Below are positions 8,096 to 13,823 of a stretch of 22,620 nt of DNA, piece after piece. Made by a program: the position numbers and the translations under genes. Position 1 is the first letter of the stretch. Each line of letters opens with the position of its first letter. The notes beneath the pieces are model-generated. The model saw only the letters and a program-made list of their open reading frames with translations. It was not told the origin of the DNA and made no database searches. Source of the stretch: a virus; the IMG/VR virus record IMGVR_UViG_3300042541_001090, positions 1 to 22,620 of that record; one strand, written 5' to 3'.

Positions 8096-8245
8096 TTACC
8101 ATTTGCCAAGAGGGCATTTTTGATTAAATATACGAGCTTTAACTTTCATAAAACACCTACATTCATTACATATATACAATGTTTTAGCTAATCTGGGGCA
8201 ATCAAAGCAAATACTAAGTCTTTTTGATATAATTTTTTCATCCAT
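8096..8245 (-). CDS. Small Cys-rich zinc-ribbon-like phage protein (49 aa)
   Basis: This short minus-strand gene fills most of what looks like a 229-base gap. It starts at ATG 8245-8243, ends at TAA 8098-8096 and encodes 49 residues beginning MDEKIISKRLSICFDCPRL. Six cysteines form CxxC (13, 16), CxxCxC (26, 29, 31) and a final C44 in the end CPLGKW. The arrangement 'RLxxCxxCPRL...CxxCxCFMxVKxRI...CPLGKW' matches a family of tiny phage proteins I recognise from tailed phages, probably a structural-zinc fold; its function is not known to me. There is no Shine-Dalgarno, but TAGTAT lies exactly six bases upstream of the ATG. The gene sits between two paralogues on the other strand. Confidence 0.8.
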   Translation of the reverse strand: MDEKIISKRLSICFDCPRLAKTLYICNECRCFMKVKARIFNQKCPLGKW

Positions 8246-8249
8246 ATTT

Positions 8250-8263
8250 GTATACTAGTATAC
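8250..8263. promoter_or_regulatory. Perfect 14-bp palindrome, candidate operator between divergent genes
   Basis: GTATACTAGTATAC is identical to its reverse complement. It begins five bases upstream of the minus-strand Cys-rich gene and contains that gene's predicted -10 (TAGTAT, + positions 8252-8257). It also lies six bases before the -35 of the divergent + promoter. A dimeric regulator bound here could control both genes; no regulator gene is seen in the window. Confidence 0.5.
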
Positions 8264-8268
8264 TACAA

Positions 8269-8298
8269 TTGGACATAATTCAAAGATTAAGTTATAAT
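8269..8298 (+). promoter_or_regulatory. Candidate promoter for the 8309 gene
   Basis: TTGGAC (8269-8274), an 18-base spacer and a perfect TATAAT (8293-8298). The 14-mer ATTAAGTTATAATA (8286-8299) recurs exactly at 13619-13632 before the lipoprotein gene. AGGAG follows directly and overlaps the predicted start region, so the true transcript start may be a few bases different. Confidence 0.55.
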
Positions 8299-8308
8299 AG
8301 GAGATACT

Positions 8309-8695
8309 ATGGCACATTACGCATTTATTAATTCCGAAAATATTGTGGTTAAAGTAATCACAGGTGTTGATGAAACAGAGACACAAACAGATACCGATGG
8401 CACTGTTGTCGGCGGGTCATCAGAAGCATGGGAAGCTTTTTATGCTTCTCAACCATGGCATGAAGGCTTGACCTGCAAACGCACTTCGTATAACAACACC
8501 ATCCGTAAACAATACGCAGGTATTGGTTTTACTTATGATACTGAAGCAGATGTATTTGTAGCCCCAAAACCTTTCCCATCTTGGACACTTGATTCAAATC
8601 ATGATTGGCAAGCACCTGTAGCCCGACCAGCAGAAGGCATGTGGTCGTGGAATGAAGAAACCTTGGCCTGGGTTGAAATTGTTGCACCAGAATAA
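8309..8695 (+). CDS. Conserved ~120-aa phage protein, copy 2 of 3
   Basis: A 128-aa paralogue of 7714-8079 and 10632-10967. Shared marks: MAHYAFINSENIVVKVI start, RTSYNNTIRKQYAGIGFTYD, ADVFVAPKPFPSWTLD, HDWQAPVARPAEG and WSWNEETLAWVE. An insertion of about ten residues after the first strand pair makes it the longest copy. It has its own promoter-like sequence and AGGAG ribosome site, unlike the other two copies, which are coupled to upstream fibre genes. Separate regulation and the intervening minus-strand gene suggest that it was duplicated and then captured its own promoter. The role is unknown; a virion or fibre-associated function is inferred from the neighbourhood. Confidence 0.6.
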   Translation: MAHYAFINSENIVVKVITGVDETETQTDTDGTVVGGSSEAWEAFYASQPWHEGLTCKRTSYNNTIRKQYAGIGFTYDTEADVFVAPKPFPSWTLDSNHDWQAPVARPAEGMWSWNEETLAWVEIVAPE

Positions 8696-8711
8696 GGTTT
8701 GCGTTTATAAT
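8682..8711 (+). promoter_or_regulatory. Candidate promoter before the 8735 gene
   Basis: TTGCAC (8682-8687), 18-base spacer, TATAAT (8706-8711). The following start has no clear Shine-Dalgarno. A second hexamer, GATAAT (8723-8728), lies exactly six bases before the ATG and could give a leaderless transcript instead. Confidence 0.4.
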
Positions 8712-8734
8712 AAAAAGTGTGAGATAATAAATAT

Positions 8735-8944
8735 ATGGCTGCAATAGACTTTCCAAATTCTCCGGCTTTGAATGATACATTTTCAAATGCGGGAAAAAAT
8801 TGGATCTATAACGGTTATGCATGGACATTGATAGGAGTTTCAACTCTTATCAATCCTGTATTAAGTACTACTGCTTTAGATGGCGGTAGTGCTGACACAA
8901 TTCAGTTTTATGTAATGAGTGCTGTTAATGGAGGAGGAGCTTAA
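8735..8944 (+). CDS. Stand-alone FPxSP N-terminal fibre module (69 aa)
   Basis: A 69-aa protein whose first half (MAAIDFPNSPALNDTFSNAG, then KNWIYNGYAWTLIG) is the same module that begins the large fibres at 3723 and 5732. Here the rest of the fibre is missing: after a ~30-residue tail the gene stops, and the shaft repeats are encoded by the next gene, which starts within the stop codon (TAATG). Either this is a split fibre in which the module works in trans, or it is the remnant of a once-fused fibre. The module probably anchors fibres to the virion or to one another; this is inferred from its constant N-terminal position. Confidence 0.6.
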   Translation: MAAIDFPNSPALNDTFSNAGKNWIYNGYAWTLIGVSTLINPVLSTTALDGGSADTIQFYVMSAVNGGGA

Positions 8945-9621
8945 TGCCAGTTCAAATTCAATTTCGTAGAGATACTGCTGCAGCTTGGACTGCTGCTAAC
9001 CCTGTTCTTGCAGCGGGAGAGCTGGGTCTAGAGACAGATACCACTTATTACAAGATTGGTGATGGCACTACGGCTTGGACTTCTTTGGCTTACGGTTCAA
9101 TTCTGGGAGTTATTTCTAACAACACTATTACAGCAGCAATGATACAAAGCAGTGCTGTTACTACAGCAAAAATTTTAGACGCAAACGTAACAGCTGCTAA
9201 ACTTGCAAGTGATGCTGTTACAACTGTTAAGATTTTGGATGCTAACGTAACTGCAGCAAAAATTGCAAGTGATGCTGTTACAACTGTTAAGATTTTGGAT
9301 GCTAACGTAACTGCAGCAAAAATTGCAAGTGATGCTGTTACAACTGTTAAGATTTTAGACGCAAACGTAACAGCTGCTAAACTTGCAAGTGATGCTGTTA
9401 CAACTGTTAAGATTTTGGATGCTAACGTAACTACTGACAAGCTTGCAAATGCTGCTGTTACATCTGCTAAACTTGCAAATACAGCAGTATCAGCTGGAAC
9501 ATACACAACTGCTGATATTACGGTTGATGCTCAAGGTAGATTGACTGCGGCATCTAGCGGCACTGCTGGAACACCTGTTGATAGCGATCAGGCAATATTA
9601 AGTTCACAAGTATTCGGATAA
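8944..9621 (+). CDS. Fibre with Mtd-like N-terminus and decapeptide shaft
   Basis: A 225-aa protein. Residues 1-50 (MPVQIQFRRDTAAAWTAANP, ELGLETDTTYYKIGDGTTAW) match the N-terminal module of the major-tropism-determinant type found on many phage fibres: RRDTxxxWxxxNPVLxxGExGxExDTxxxKIGDGxTxW. Residues 62-181 are twelve decapeptide repeats. Then VDAQGRLTAAS, shared with the fibre at 19675, and a VFG end like the fibre at 838. It lacks FN3 and glycine-rich domains, which may be supplied by the next two genes. The start codon overlaps the stop of the upstream gene. Confidence 0.7.
   Translation: MPVQIQFRRDTAAAWTAANPVLAAGELGLETDTTYYKIGDGTTAWTSLAYGSILGVISNNTITAAMIQSSAVTTAKILDANVTAAKLASDAVTTVKILDANVTAAKIASDAVTTVKILDANVTAAKIASDAVTTVKILDANVTAAKLASDAVTTVKILDANVTTDKLANAAVTSAKLANTAVSAGTYTTADITVDAQGRLTAASSGTAGTPVDSDQAILSSQVFG
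9127..9486 (+). repeat. Twelve decapeptide repeats with exact 60- to 81-bp duplications
   Basis: Codons 62-181. The 60-bp blocks at 9181 and 9361 are identical, and the identity extends over about 81 bases (9172-9252 versus 9352-9432). The blocks at 9241 and 9301 are identical to each other for more than 50 bases. The A-B-B-A order at DNA level shows recent duplication or gene conversion. Confidence 0.85.
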
Positions 9622-9636
9622 CATAGGAGATAAAAC

Positions 9637-9981
9637 ATGGCAACATTTAGTAAAATAAAATTATCAGAAAGTACAGATGGTCTACCCATTAAAGTCGTTC
9701 AAACTGCTACAGCTGGTACAACAATTCATACAGCACACGCTTCGGCTCTTGACGAGGTTTGGCTTTATGCTTACAACGGTAACAGCGCTGATGTTGTTTT
9801 AACAATAGAGTACGGTGGAGCAACAGTCCCTGACCAAAACATTATTACAACTGTTGTATCAAAAGCAGGACTAGTTCTTGTAGTGCCTGGTCTATTGCTT
9901 ACAAACAGCAAGGTATTGAAAGCATTTGCTGCAACAGCAAATGTTATTACACTCTCTGGGTATATTAACCGGATCGCATAA
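9637..9981 (+). CDS. Small beta-rich structural protein, third ~115-aa family member
   Basis: A 114-aa protein with the pattern 'TAxAGTTIHTA...LDEVWLYAYNGNSADVVLTIEYGG ... VPDQNI ... LVLVVPGLLLTNSKVLKAFA ... VITLSGYINRI'. It occupies the same place as 2358-2711 in a repeated three-gene cassette (VFG-ending fibre, this protein, glycine-rich protein). The 'xxNxxxxxVxLxIxxGG' strand and 'PGLLLTNSxxLKAFA' strand are usual in small phage fibre-associated proteins. It starts behind TAGGAGA (9625-9631). The product is probably virion-associated; the exact role is unknown. Confidence 0.55.
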   Translation: MATFSKIKLSESTDGLPIKVVQTATAGTTIHTAHASALDEVWLYAYNGNSADVVLTIEYGGATVPDQNIITTVVSKAGLVLVVPGLLLTNSKVLKAFAATANVITLSGYINRIA

Positions 9982-9984
9982 GTT

Positions 9985-10635
9985 ATGCGAAACCTTGCTA
10001 GACATAGGTGCGGTGGGTATGTTTCTGAAAGTTCTTTGTCGCACAGAAAGATAGCTGATACTGGTTTAGTTTCCAACTCTGTTGATGGATATCAAGCCCC
10101 CGTTGCAACTGGTGGTACTGTCACAATTGATTCCATAAACGGAGTTAAGTATAAAACCCATGTATTTACTGGTTCCGCTGATTTTGTAGTAAGTGGAAAA
10201 CCAAGAGTTTACGCCACGACTAGTGTTCAAGGTGGTGGTGGTGGTGGTTCTTACCGATGGAACTGGGGCGAACCTGGCGGTAATGGTGGTACTGGCGGTT
10301 TAGGTACATCAAATATTCTTATACCAAGCGGCACAAATTCTATATCTATTGGTGGTGGTGGTGCGCGTGCCGAGTGGACTGGTGGTAGCGGTGGCACATC
10401 AACTGGTTTAGGAAATCAATCTACGGGCGGTGGTGGCGGTTCATGGGCTATGCCACCAAATCATGGTGGCGCTGGTAGTTTTACTGCTGTATCAGGTTCT
10501 CGTAACATCACAGGTGGCTGGGGGTTGAATAGTGATAAAGCACAAGGCGGTGGCGGTGGTGCTGGTGGTAACGAATTTTCAGGCTCTGGTGGGAACTCAG
10601 GAGCGGTAGTTATTCGCTATAGGTTCAGTAAATGA
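9985..10635 (+). CDS. Glycine-rich fibre-tip protein
   Basis: A 216-aa protein. After ~40 residues with an Arg/His-rich start (RNLARHRCGGY), a glycine-rich domain runs in the order HVFTGSADFVVSG, VQGGGGGG, NWGEPGGNGGTGGLG, GAGGNEFSG and SGAVVIRYRF. Here the strand with the FTGSADF signature is N-terminal. In the fibre at 5732 the matching strand (YKYTGSGTFNWS) is C-terminal. No Shine-Dalgarno is obvious at the ATG, three bases after the previous stop, so translation is probably coupled. The last bases form an ATGA overlap with the next gene. Attachment-tip role inferred from the domain and from being third in the repeated fibre cassette. Confidence 0.65.
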   Translation: MRNLARHRCGGYVSESSLSHRKIADTGLVSNSVDGYQAPVATGGTVTIDSINGVKYKTHVFTGSADFVVSGKPRVYATTSVQGGGGGGSYRWNWGEPGGNGGTGGLGTSNILIPSGTNSISIGGGGARAEWTGGSGGTSTGLGNQSTGGGGGSWAMPPNHGGAGSFTAVSGSRNITGGWGLNSDKAQGGGGGAGGNEFSGSGGNSGAVVIRYRFSK

Positions 10636-10967
10636 GTACGTTTGCTGTTGTTGAAAACGGCGTAGTTGTCAATATTGAAGTTGTTGAAGATTTAGACTGG
10701 TTAGATGAACAGCCAAATAGAGAAAACTATTTTGAAACTACTATAGACAATCCAGCAGGTGTTGGTTACATGTATGACAATGGTTTTTTTGTTGAACCTT
10801 CTCCATATTCTGACTGGGTTAAACTAAACACTAAAACGTTGCTAACACCAATGGCCAATACGCCACAATGGTGGGGTCCGCCAACGCCATATCCTACAGA
10901 TCAACTGACTCCCAAGTATGATTGGGATGAAATAAACCATTGCTGGGTTGTCAATCAATCAAACTAA
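10632..10967 (+). CDS. Conserved ~120-aa phage protein, copy 3 of 3
   Basis: A 111-aa, more diverged relative of 7714-8079 and 8309-8695. Shared marks: MSTFAVVENGVVVNIEVVED, GYMYDNGFFVEPSPYSDWV, and the end PKYDWDEINHCWV. The N-terminal half lacks the RKQ motif of the other copies. It overlaps the glycine-rich gene by four bases (ATGA), like a chaperone or cap protein translated with its partner. This placement directly after fibre genes, as for copy 1, is the only clue to function; a fibre chaperone or accessory role is possible but unproven. Confidence 0.5.
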   Translation: MSTFAVVENGVVVNIEVVEDLDWLDEQPNRENYFETTIDNPAGVGYMYDNGFFVEPSPYSDWVKLNTKTLLTPMANTPQWWGPPTPYPTDQLTPKYDWDEINHCWVVNQSN

Positions 10968-10976
10968 AGTTAGGAT
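10948..10976 (+). promoter_or_regulatory. Candidate leaderless promoter overlapping the end of the 10632 gene
   Basis: TTGTCA (10948-10953; five of six match TTGACA), a 17-base spacer and TAGGAT (10971-10976, TANNNT type). The base seven after the hexamer is 10983, the first base of the ATA codon proposed as start of the next gene. AGGA inside the hexamer could alternatively be a Shine-Dalgarno in a read-through transcript. Confidence 0.45.
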
Positions 10977-10982
10977 ACAGAC

Positions 10983-11711
10983 ATAAAACAAATAAAAAAA
11001 ATATGGTTTGAACCATCAGATAAAGAAAATCCTGCAACGCCTCTGCAGTTTGAGCCTGCATCTTTGCATATTCCTGAGTGGTACATAAACATGTCGTCTT
11101 ACAAAACAGGAACTCCTATTTTATCGGGAGGTTCTATTGATAATGCAACGGTTAAACGCTGTGCTCCCGTTTTAGATGCGTTTAATTTTGGTTACATGGC
11201 AGTACTCCATTGTGATGTATCAATAGACACTAAAGAGTTAAGCAATGGAGAGTATGAAGTTGTCGTACAATTTGCTTCCGAGCCAGCACCAATTGCAACT
11301 CGTGAGTACAATAATAAATATTCTTTAACGATGGACAATTCGTATATTCCATTAGAGTTTGTATGGTTATTAAGGTGGCAAATAAACACTGAACCAAATT
11401 CAAGCGTGTTAATCACTCATCCTTTAAACCGTTTGGATTTACCCTTTACGACATCAAGTGGCGTTATGGACACTGATTCTGGATTTATGGTCAATGTAAG
11501 TGGTGCCCCTTTTTACATTAAAAAAGGTTTTAATGGGGTAATTACCGCAGGTACTCCTATGTTTCAGGTTATTCCTTTTGAAAGACAACCTTACAAATAT
11601 GAAGTTCGTGAATTATCAGAAGTTAATAGATATAGACGAACACTGAAATGGACAAAGCATTTTAATAACGGCTATCGCAAAGAACATCGTGCTAAAAAAA
11701 GTTTTAAGTAA
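10983..11711 (+). CDS. Conserved phage protein (DUF6065-like), probable ATA start
   Basis: From ATA 10983 the frame gives 242 residues; from the first TTG (11064) 215. I prefer the longer form. The extra N-terminus (KQIKKIWFEPSDKENP) reads like the first beta strand of the family, AGGA lies seven bases upstream, an in-frame TAG at 10970-10972 bars any earlier start, and no ATG, GTG or TTG occurs before 11064. Family marks: IPEWYINM, NATVKRCAPVLDAFNFGYMA, ITHPLNRLDLPFTT, PFYIKKGFNGVI, AGTPMFQVIPFER and a C-terminus rich in Tyr, Arg and Lys. This resembles an uncharacterised protein common in phages of aquatic bacteria; the DUF6065 name is tentative. It converges on the halogenase gene with three bases between the stops. 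Confidence 0.6.
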   Translation: MKQIKKIWFEPSDKENPATPLQFEPASLHIPEWYINMSSYKTGTPILSGGSIDNATVKRCAPVLDAFNFGYMAVLHCDVSIDTKELSNGEYEVVVQFASEPAPIATREYNNKYSLTMDNSYIPLEFVWLLRWQINTEPNSSVLITHPLNRLDLPFTTSSGVMDTDSGFMVNVSGAPFYIKKGFNGVITAGTPMFQVIPFERQPYKYEVRELSEVNRYRRTLKWTKHFNNGYRKEHRAKKSFK

Positions 11712-11714
11712 TTT

Positions 11715-13235
11715 TTAATGTTTAAGTTTTTGTAAGAAATCATAATGGTTAGTGCAATAAGGCACTGTAATTTTTTGTTCTTCTAAAATTTTTAAATACT
11801 CTTGAGTGTGGTCTACTGGTAGAAACTCGGCATATTTTAATAATTGTTCATTTGTAAGAATGCCCTGACCATACATCACATGATAATAACTATGCACACT
11901 AAACGATTGTTCTAGATATTTGGAATTACTTATATAGCCACCGTCTTTTACAAGCTCAAGTAGGTATTCTACTGCTTCTGGAGTTTTGTTATTTATTTTA
12001 AAATTTTTCCAAAAATCTGTATTTTGTTTATTAGTTAGATAGTGGATATATATAAAGTCAACTATTTCCTCTGTTGCGAGCAAGTATGTTTGATTTAGTC
12101 CATCACGCACATACTCATGAACATTATCTATGTTTCTATGCAATGTAAAAAAATACTTTAAAGTAGATACTGCTTGCCATAAAGATGTTGCTTCTAGCGG
12201 TTCTAAAAAACCAGCAGATAGCCCTATTGCTAGACAATTTTTTATCCAAACCTTTTCATAACATCCTGCATTAAATGAAAATGTTTTGGGCGAGTCGGTT
12301 TCAAAACCAATATATTGATCAATTTCTCTTTTAGCCTCATCATCAGAAATAAAGTCAGAATCAAATACATAGCCGCATCCATATCTATGCTGCAATGGTA
12401 TTTTCCACATCCACCCATAATTCATTGCTATTGACTCTGTATATGGAGGTATCTTTTTATCTATTGGTAAAAAAAATGGAATGGCTCGTTTGGCTGGTAA
12501 ATGTTTTGCGTGTGATTTCCATTTAGATTTATAAAAATCACCAATAATTAAACGTCTAAAACCACTGCAGTCAAATACAAAATCAACAGGAATTATTATA
12601 TCGTTTACTACGAGTGACGTAATGTAATTGTCATCATTATTTTTAATTTCTTTCACCACGCCCTCAACTCTTTTAATCCCTCTTGATTCTCCAACTTGTC
12701 TTAAAAATTTGGCGAGAACTCGTGCATCAAAATGTAAAGACCACAGACCGTAGTTATCAAATTTTTCTAGTGGATTACTCACATTAATTTTATCGTTTTC
12801 AATAAAAGGCACGCAAAAATTGTCTGACATTTGTTGATAAAATACGTGTTCATTAAATTTATGTTTTAATTGTGCTGAATATATTAATGAAAAACATGTG
12901 TCTTTTTCTATAAATGGATTTAATCTATAAGAGTGTGTTTCAGATGCAGACGAATACGAAGCAAATGGATGGTAATAATATTGTGTGTTTGCTGACCAAT
13001 TTGTAAATTTAATACCGTTTTTTATGGTTGCATTACAATTTTTAACTAAATCAGAAAATGGTATTCCTAAAAAATCAAAAAACCCAACAAGGTGAGGAGT
13101 TGTTCCTTCGCCAGCACCCAATATGCCAATCTCGTCACTTTCAATTAAAACTATATTTGTATCTGGATAGATTATTTGCGCGTAAAGAGCAGTCATCCAA
13201 CCCGCAGTCCCGCCACCGACAATAACTACATTCAT
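11715..13235 (-). CDS. Flavin-dependent halogenase (tryptophan-halogenase family)
   Basis: A 506-aa protein of normal length for the family. It would chlorinate, brominate or iodinate an electron-rich substrate using FADH2, O2 and halide. FAD-binding GGGTAG is at residues 7-12. CNATIKNGIKFTNW contains K72, which corresponds to the catalytic Lys (K79 of PrnA and RebH) that carries the hypohalite. The hallmark WxWxIP appears as GWMWKIP (274-280). The active-site Glu region is GFLEPLEAT (342-350). All essential motifs are intact. The substrate is unknown: VirX1, from a cyanophage, is a precedent for a broad-range viral halogenase. No flavin reductase is in the window. It begins one base after the stop of the upstream membrane-protein gene and opposes the surrounding genes. 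Confidence 0.9.
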   Translation of the reverse strand: MNVVIVGGGTAGWMTALYAQIIYPDTNIVLIESDEIGILGAGEGTTPHLVGFFDFLGIPFSDLVKNCNATIKNGIKFTNWSANTQYYYHPFASYSSASETHSYRLNPFIEKDTCFSLIYSAQLKHKFNEHVFYQQMSDNFCVPFIENDKINVSNPLEKFDNYGLWSLHFDARVLAKFLRQVGESRGIKRVEGVVKEIKNNDDNYITSLVVNDIIIPVDFVFDCSGFRRLIIGDFYKSKWKSHAKHLPAKRAIPFFLPIDKKIPPYTESIAMNYGWMWKIPLQHRYGCGYVFDSDFISDDEAKREIDQYIGFETDSPKTFSFNAGCYEKVWIKNCLAIGLSAGFLEPLEATSLWQAVSTLKYFFTLHRNIDNVHEYVRDGLNQTYLLATEEIVDFIYIHYLTNKQNTDFWKNFKINNKTPEAVEYLLELVKDGGYISNSKYLEQSFSVHSYYHVMYGQGILTNEQLLKYAEFLPVDHTQEYLKILEEQKITVPYCTNHYDFLQKLKH

Positions 13236-13236
13236 A

Positions 13237-13527
13237 CTATAGGTAGTGTTTAATTATTGCCGTAATTGCCAAAATTGACCACAATATATTAAACCATATT
13301 AGCGTTGGAATAGTTTTTACGGTTGATGACCATATTAGTCCAACACTAGAGATTAAAGCAAATATGTATAACCACCATATTTCAATATCAAACAACAAAC
13401 CAGGAATAATAATACAAGCCTTGATAACAAATGCTAAAAATTCTATGGTGTTTGCTTTATTCCAATAAGCTTTTACCCTCATTGTTCTGAGGGCTTTTAA
13501 CCATTCAGTACCTTGTTTATTTTTCAT
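13237..13527 (-). CDS. Small membrane protein, three predicted helices
   Basis: A 96-aa protein with a basic N-terminus (KALRTMRVKAYWNK) followed by three hydrophobic segments at about residues 28-44, 49-67 and 73-93. It is first in a two-gene minus-strand unit and its TAG is one base before the halogenase ATG, so the two are almost certainly translated together. I do not recognise the family. No Shine-Dalgarno is visible, but TACTAT lies exactly six bases upstream of the ATG, fitting a leaderless transcript. Possible jobs are membrane anchoring of the halogenase reaction, transport of its substrate or product, or superinfection exclusion; none is shown by the sequence. Confidence 0.7.
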   Translation of the reverse strand: MKNKQGTEWLKALRTMRVKAYWNKANTIEFLAFVIKACIIIPGLLFDIEIWWLYIFALISSVGLIWSSTVKTIPTLIWFNILWSILAITAIIKHYL

Positions 13528-13533
13528 TGCACT

Positions 13534-13539
13534 ATAGTA
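13534..13539 (-). promoter_or_regulatory. Candidate leaderless -10 for the halogenase unit
   Basis: On the minus strand, TACTAT is followed by exactly six bases and then ATG (13527). A good -35 is not seen. The same geometry recurs before other starts that lack a Shine-Dalgarno. Confidence 0.4.
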
Positions 13540-13625
13540 TCATATTGCGTAGTGAAACAGCAGCTTCTCGTATCGCCTTTAAAGGTAAAAGTGTTTTTTA
13601 TTTATCCTAAAAACAACTATTAAGT

Positions 13626-13631
13626 TATAAT
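13626..13631 (+). promoter_or_regulatory. Candidate leaderless -10 for the lipoprotein-nuclease-ferredoxin operon
   Basis: Perfect TATAAT with six bases to the ATG at 13638, placing the expected +1 on the A of the start codon. It lies within ATTAAGTTATAATA, an exact 14-base match to the promoter at 8286-8299. A palindrome CCTTTAAAGG lies further upstream at about 13576-13585. No convincing -35 was found. Confidence 0.5.
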
Positions 13632-13637
13632 ATAGGC

Positions 13638-13823
13638 ATGAATAAACCGGCCCGAATTTTTGTATTTATAGCTATATTTATAGCCGTGTTTGCTCTAAGC
13701 GGATGTTCTCGTTATCGCTATGAATGTCAAGATTATGCAAACTGGGAAAAACCAGAATGCAATCCGCCGATCTGTGTTCCGGATGGGATATGCACAAAAG
13801 ATGTGCTCAAGGAGGCTCCATAA
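13638..13823 (+). CDS. Small phage lipoprotein
   Basis: A 61-aa protein. A basic start and hydrophobic helix (residues 7-20) lead to the lipobox LSGC with C23 as the lipidated residue. The mature part has four further Cys (30, 41, 46, 52) in YRYECQDYANWEKPECNPP and ICVPDGICTKDV, which probably form disulfides outside the membrane. Similar 'CQDPxNWxKPxCxPPxC' lipoproteins are frequent in phages of aquatic bacteria, often near the holin and endolysin. A spanin-like role is conceivable but unproven. First gene of a coupled operon; its stop overlaps the next ATG (TAATG). Confidence 0.7.
   Translation: MNKPARIFVFIAIFIAVFALSGCSRYRYECQDYANWEKPECNPPICVPDGICTKDVLKEAP

Noticed and set aside
8104-8116. 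TGCC-AAGAG-GGCA followed by Ts as a rho-independent terminator for the 7714 gene.
   Set aside because: The stem has only four pairs and lies inside the coding end of the minus-strand Cys-rich gene.
9181-9420. Regular 60-bp repeats as a possible CRISPR array.
   Set aside because: There are no unique spacers; the repeats are in frame and encode a fibre shaft.
9090-9506. Long antisense frames over the decapeptide repeats.
   Set aside because: A 30-bp repeat without a stop on one strand keeps the other strand open in register; no ribosome site or family match.
11711-11760. A bidirectional terminator between the convergent genes ending at 11711 and 11715.
   Set aside because: The junction is only A/T-rich with no GC stem; I could not support a hairpin.
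11715-13235. Halogenase as evidence that the contig is bacterial or chimeric.
   Set aside because: It is flanked on both sides by phage-family genes, and viral halogenases are known; no assembly break is visible.
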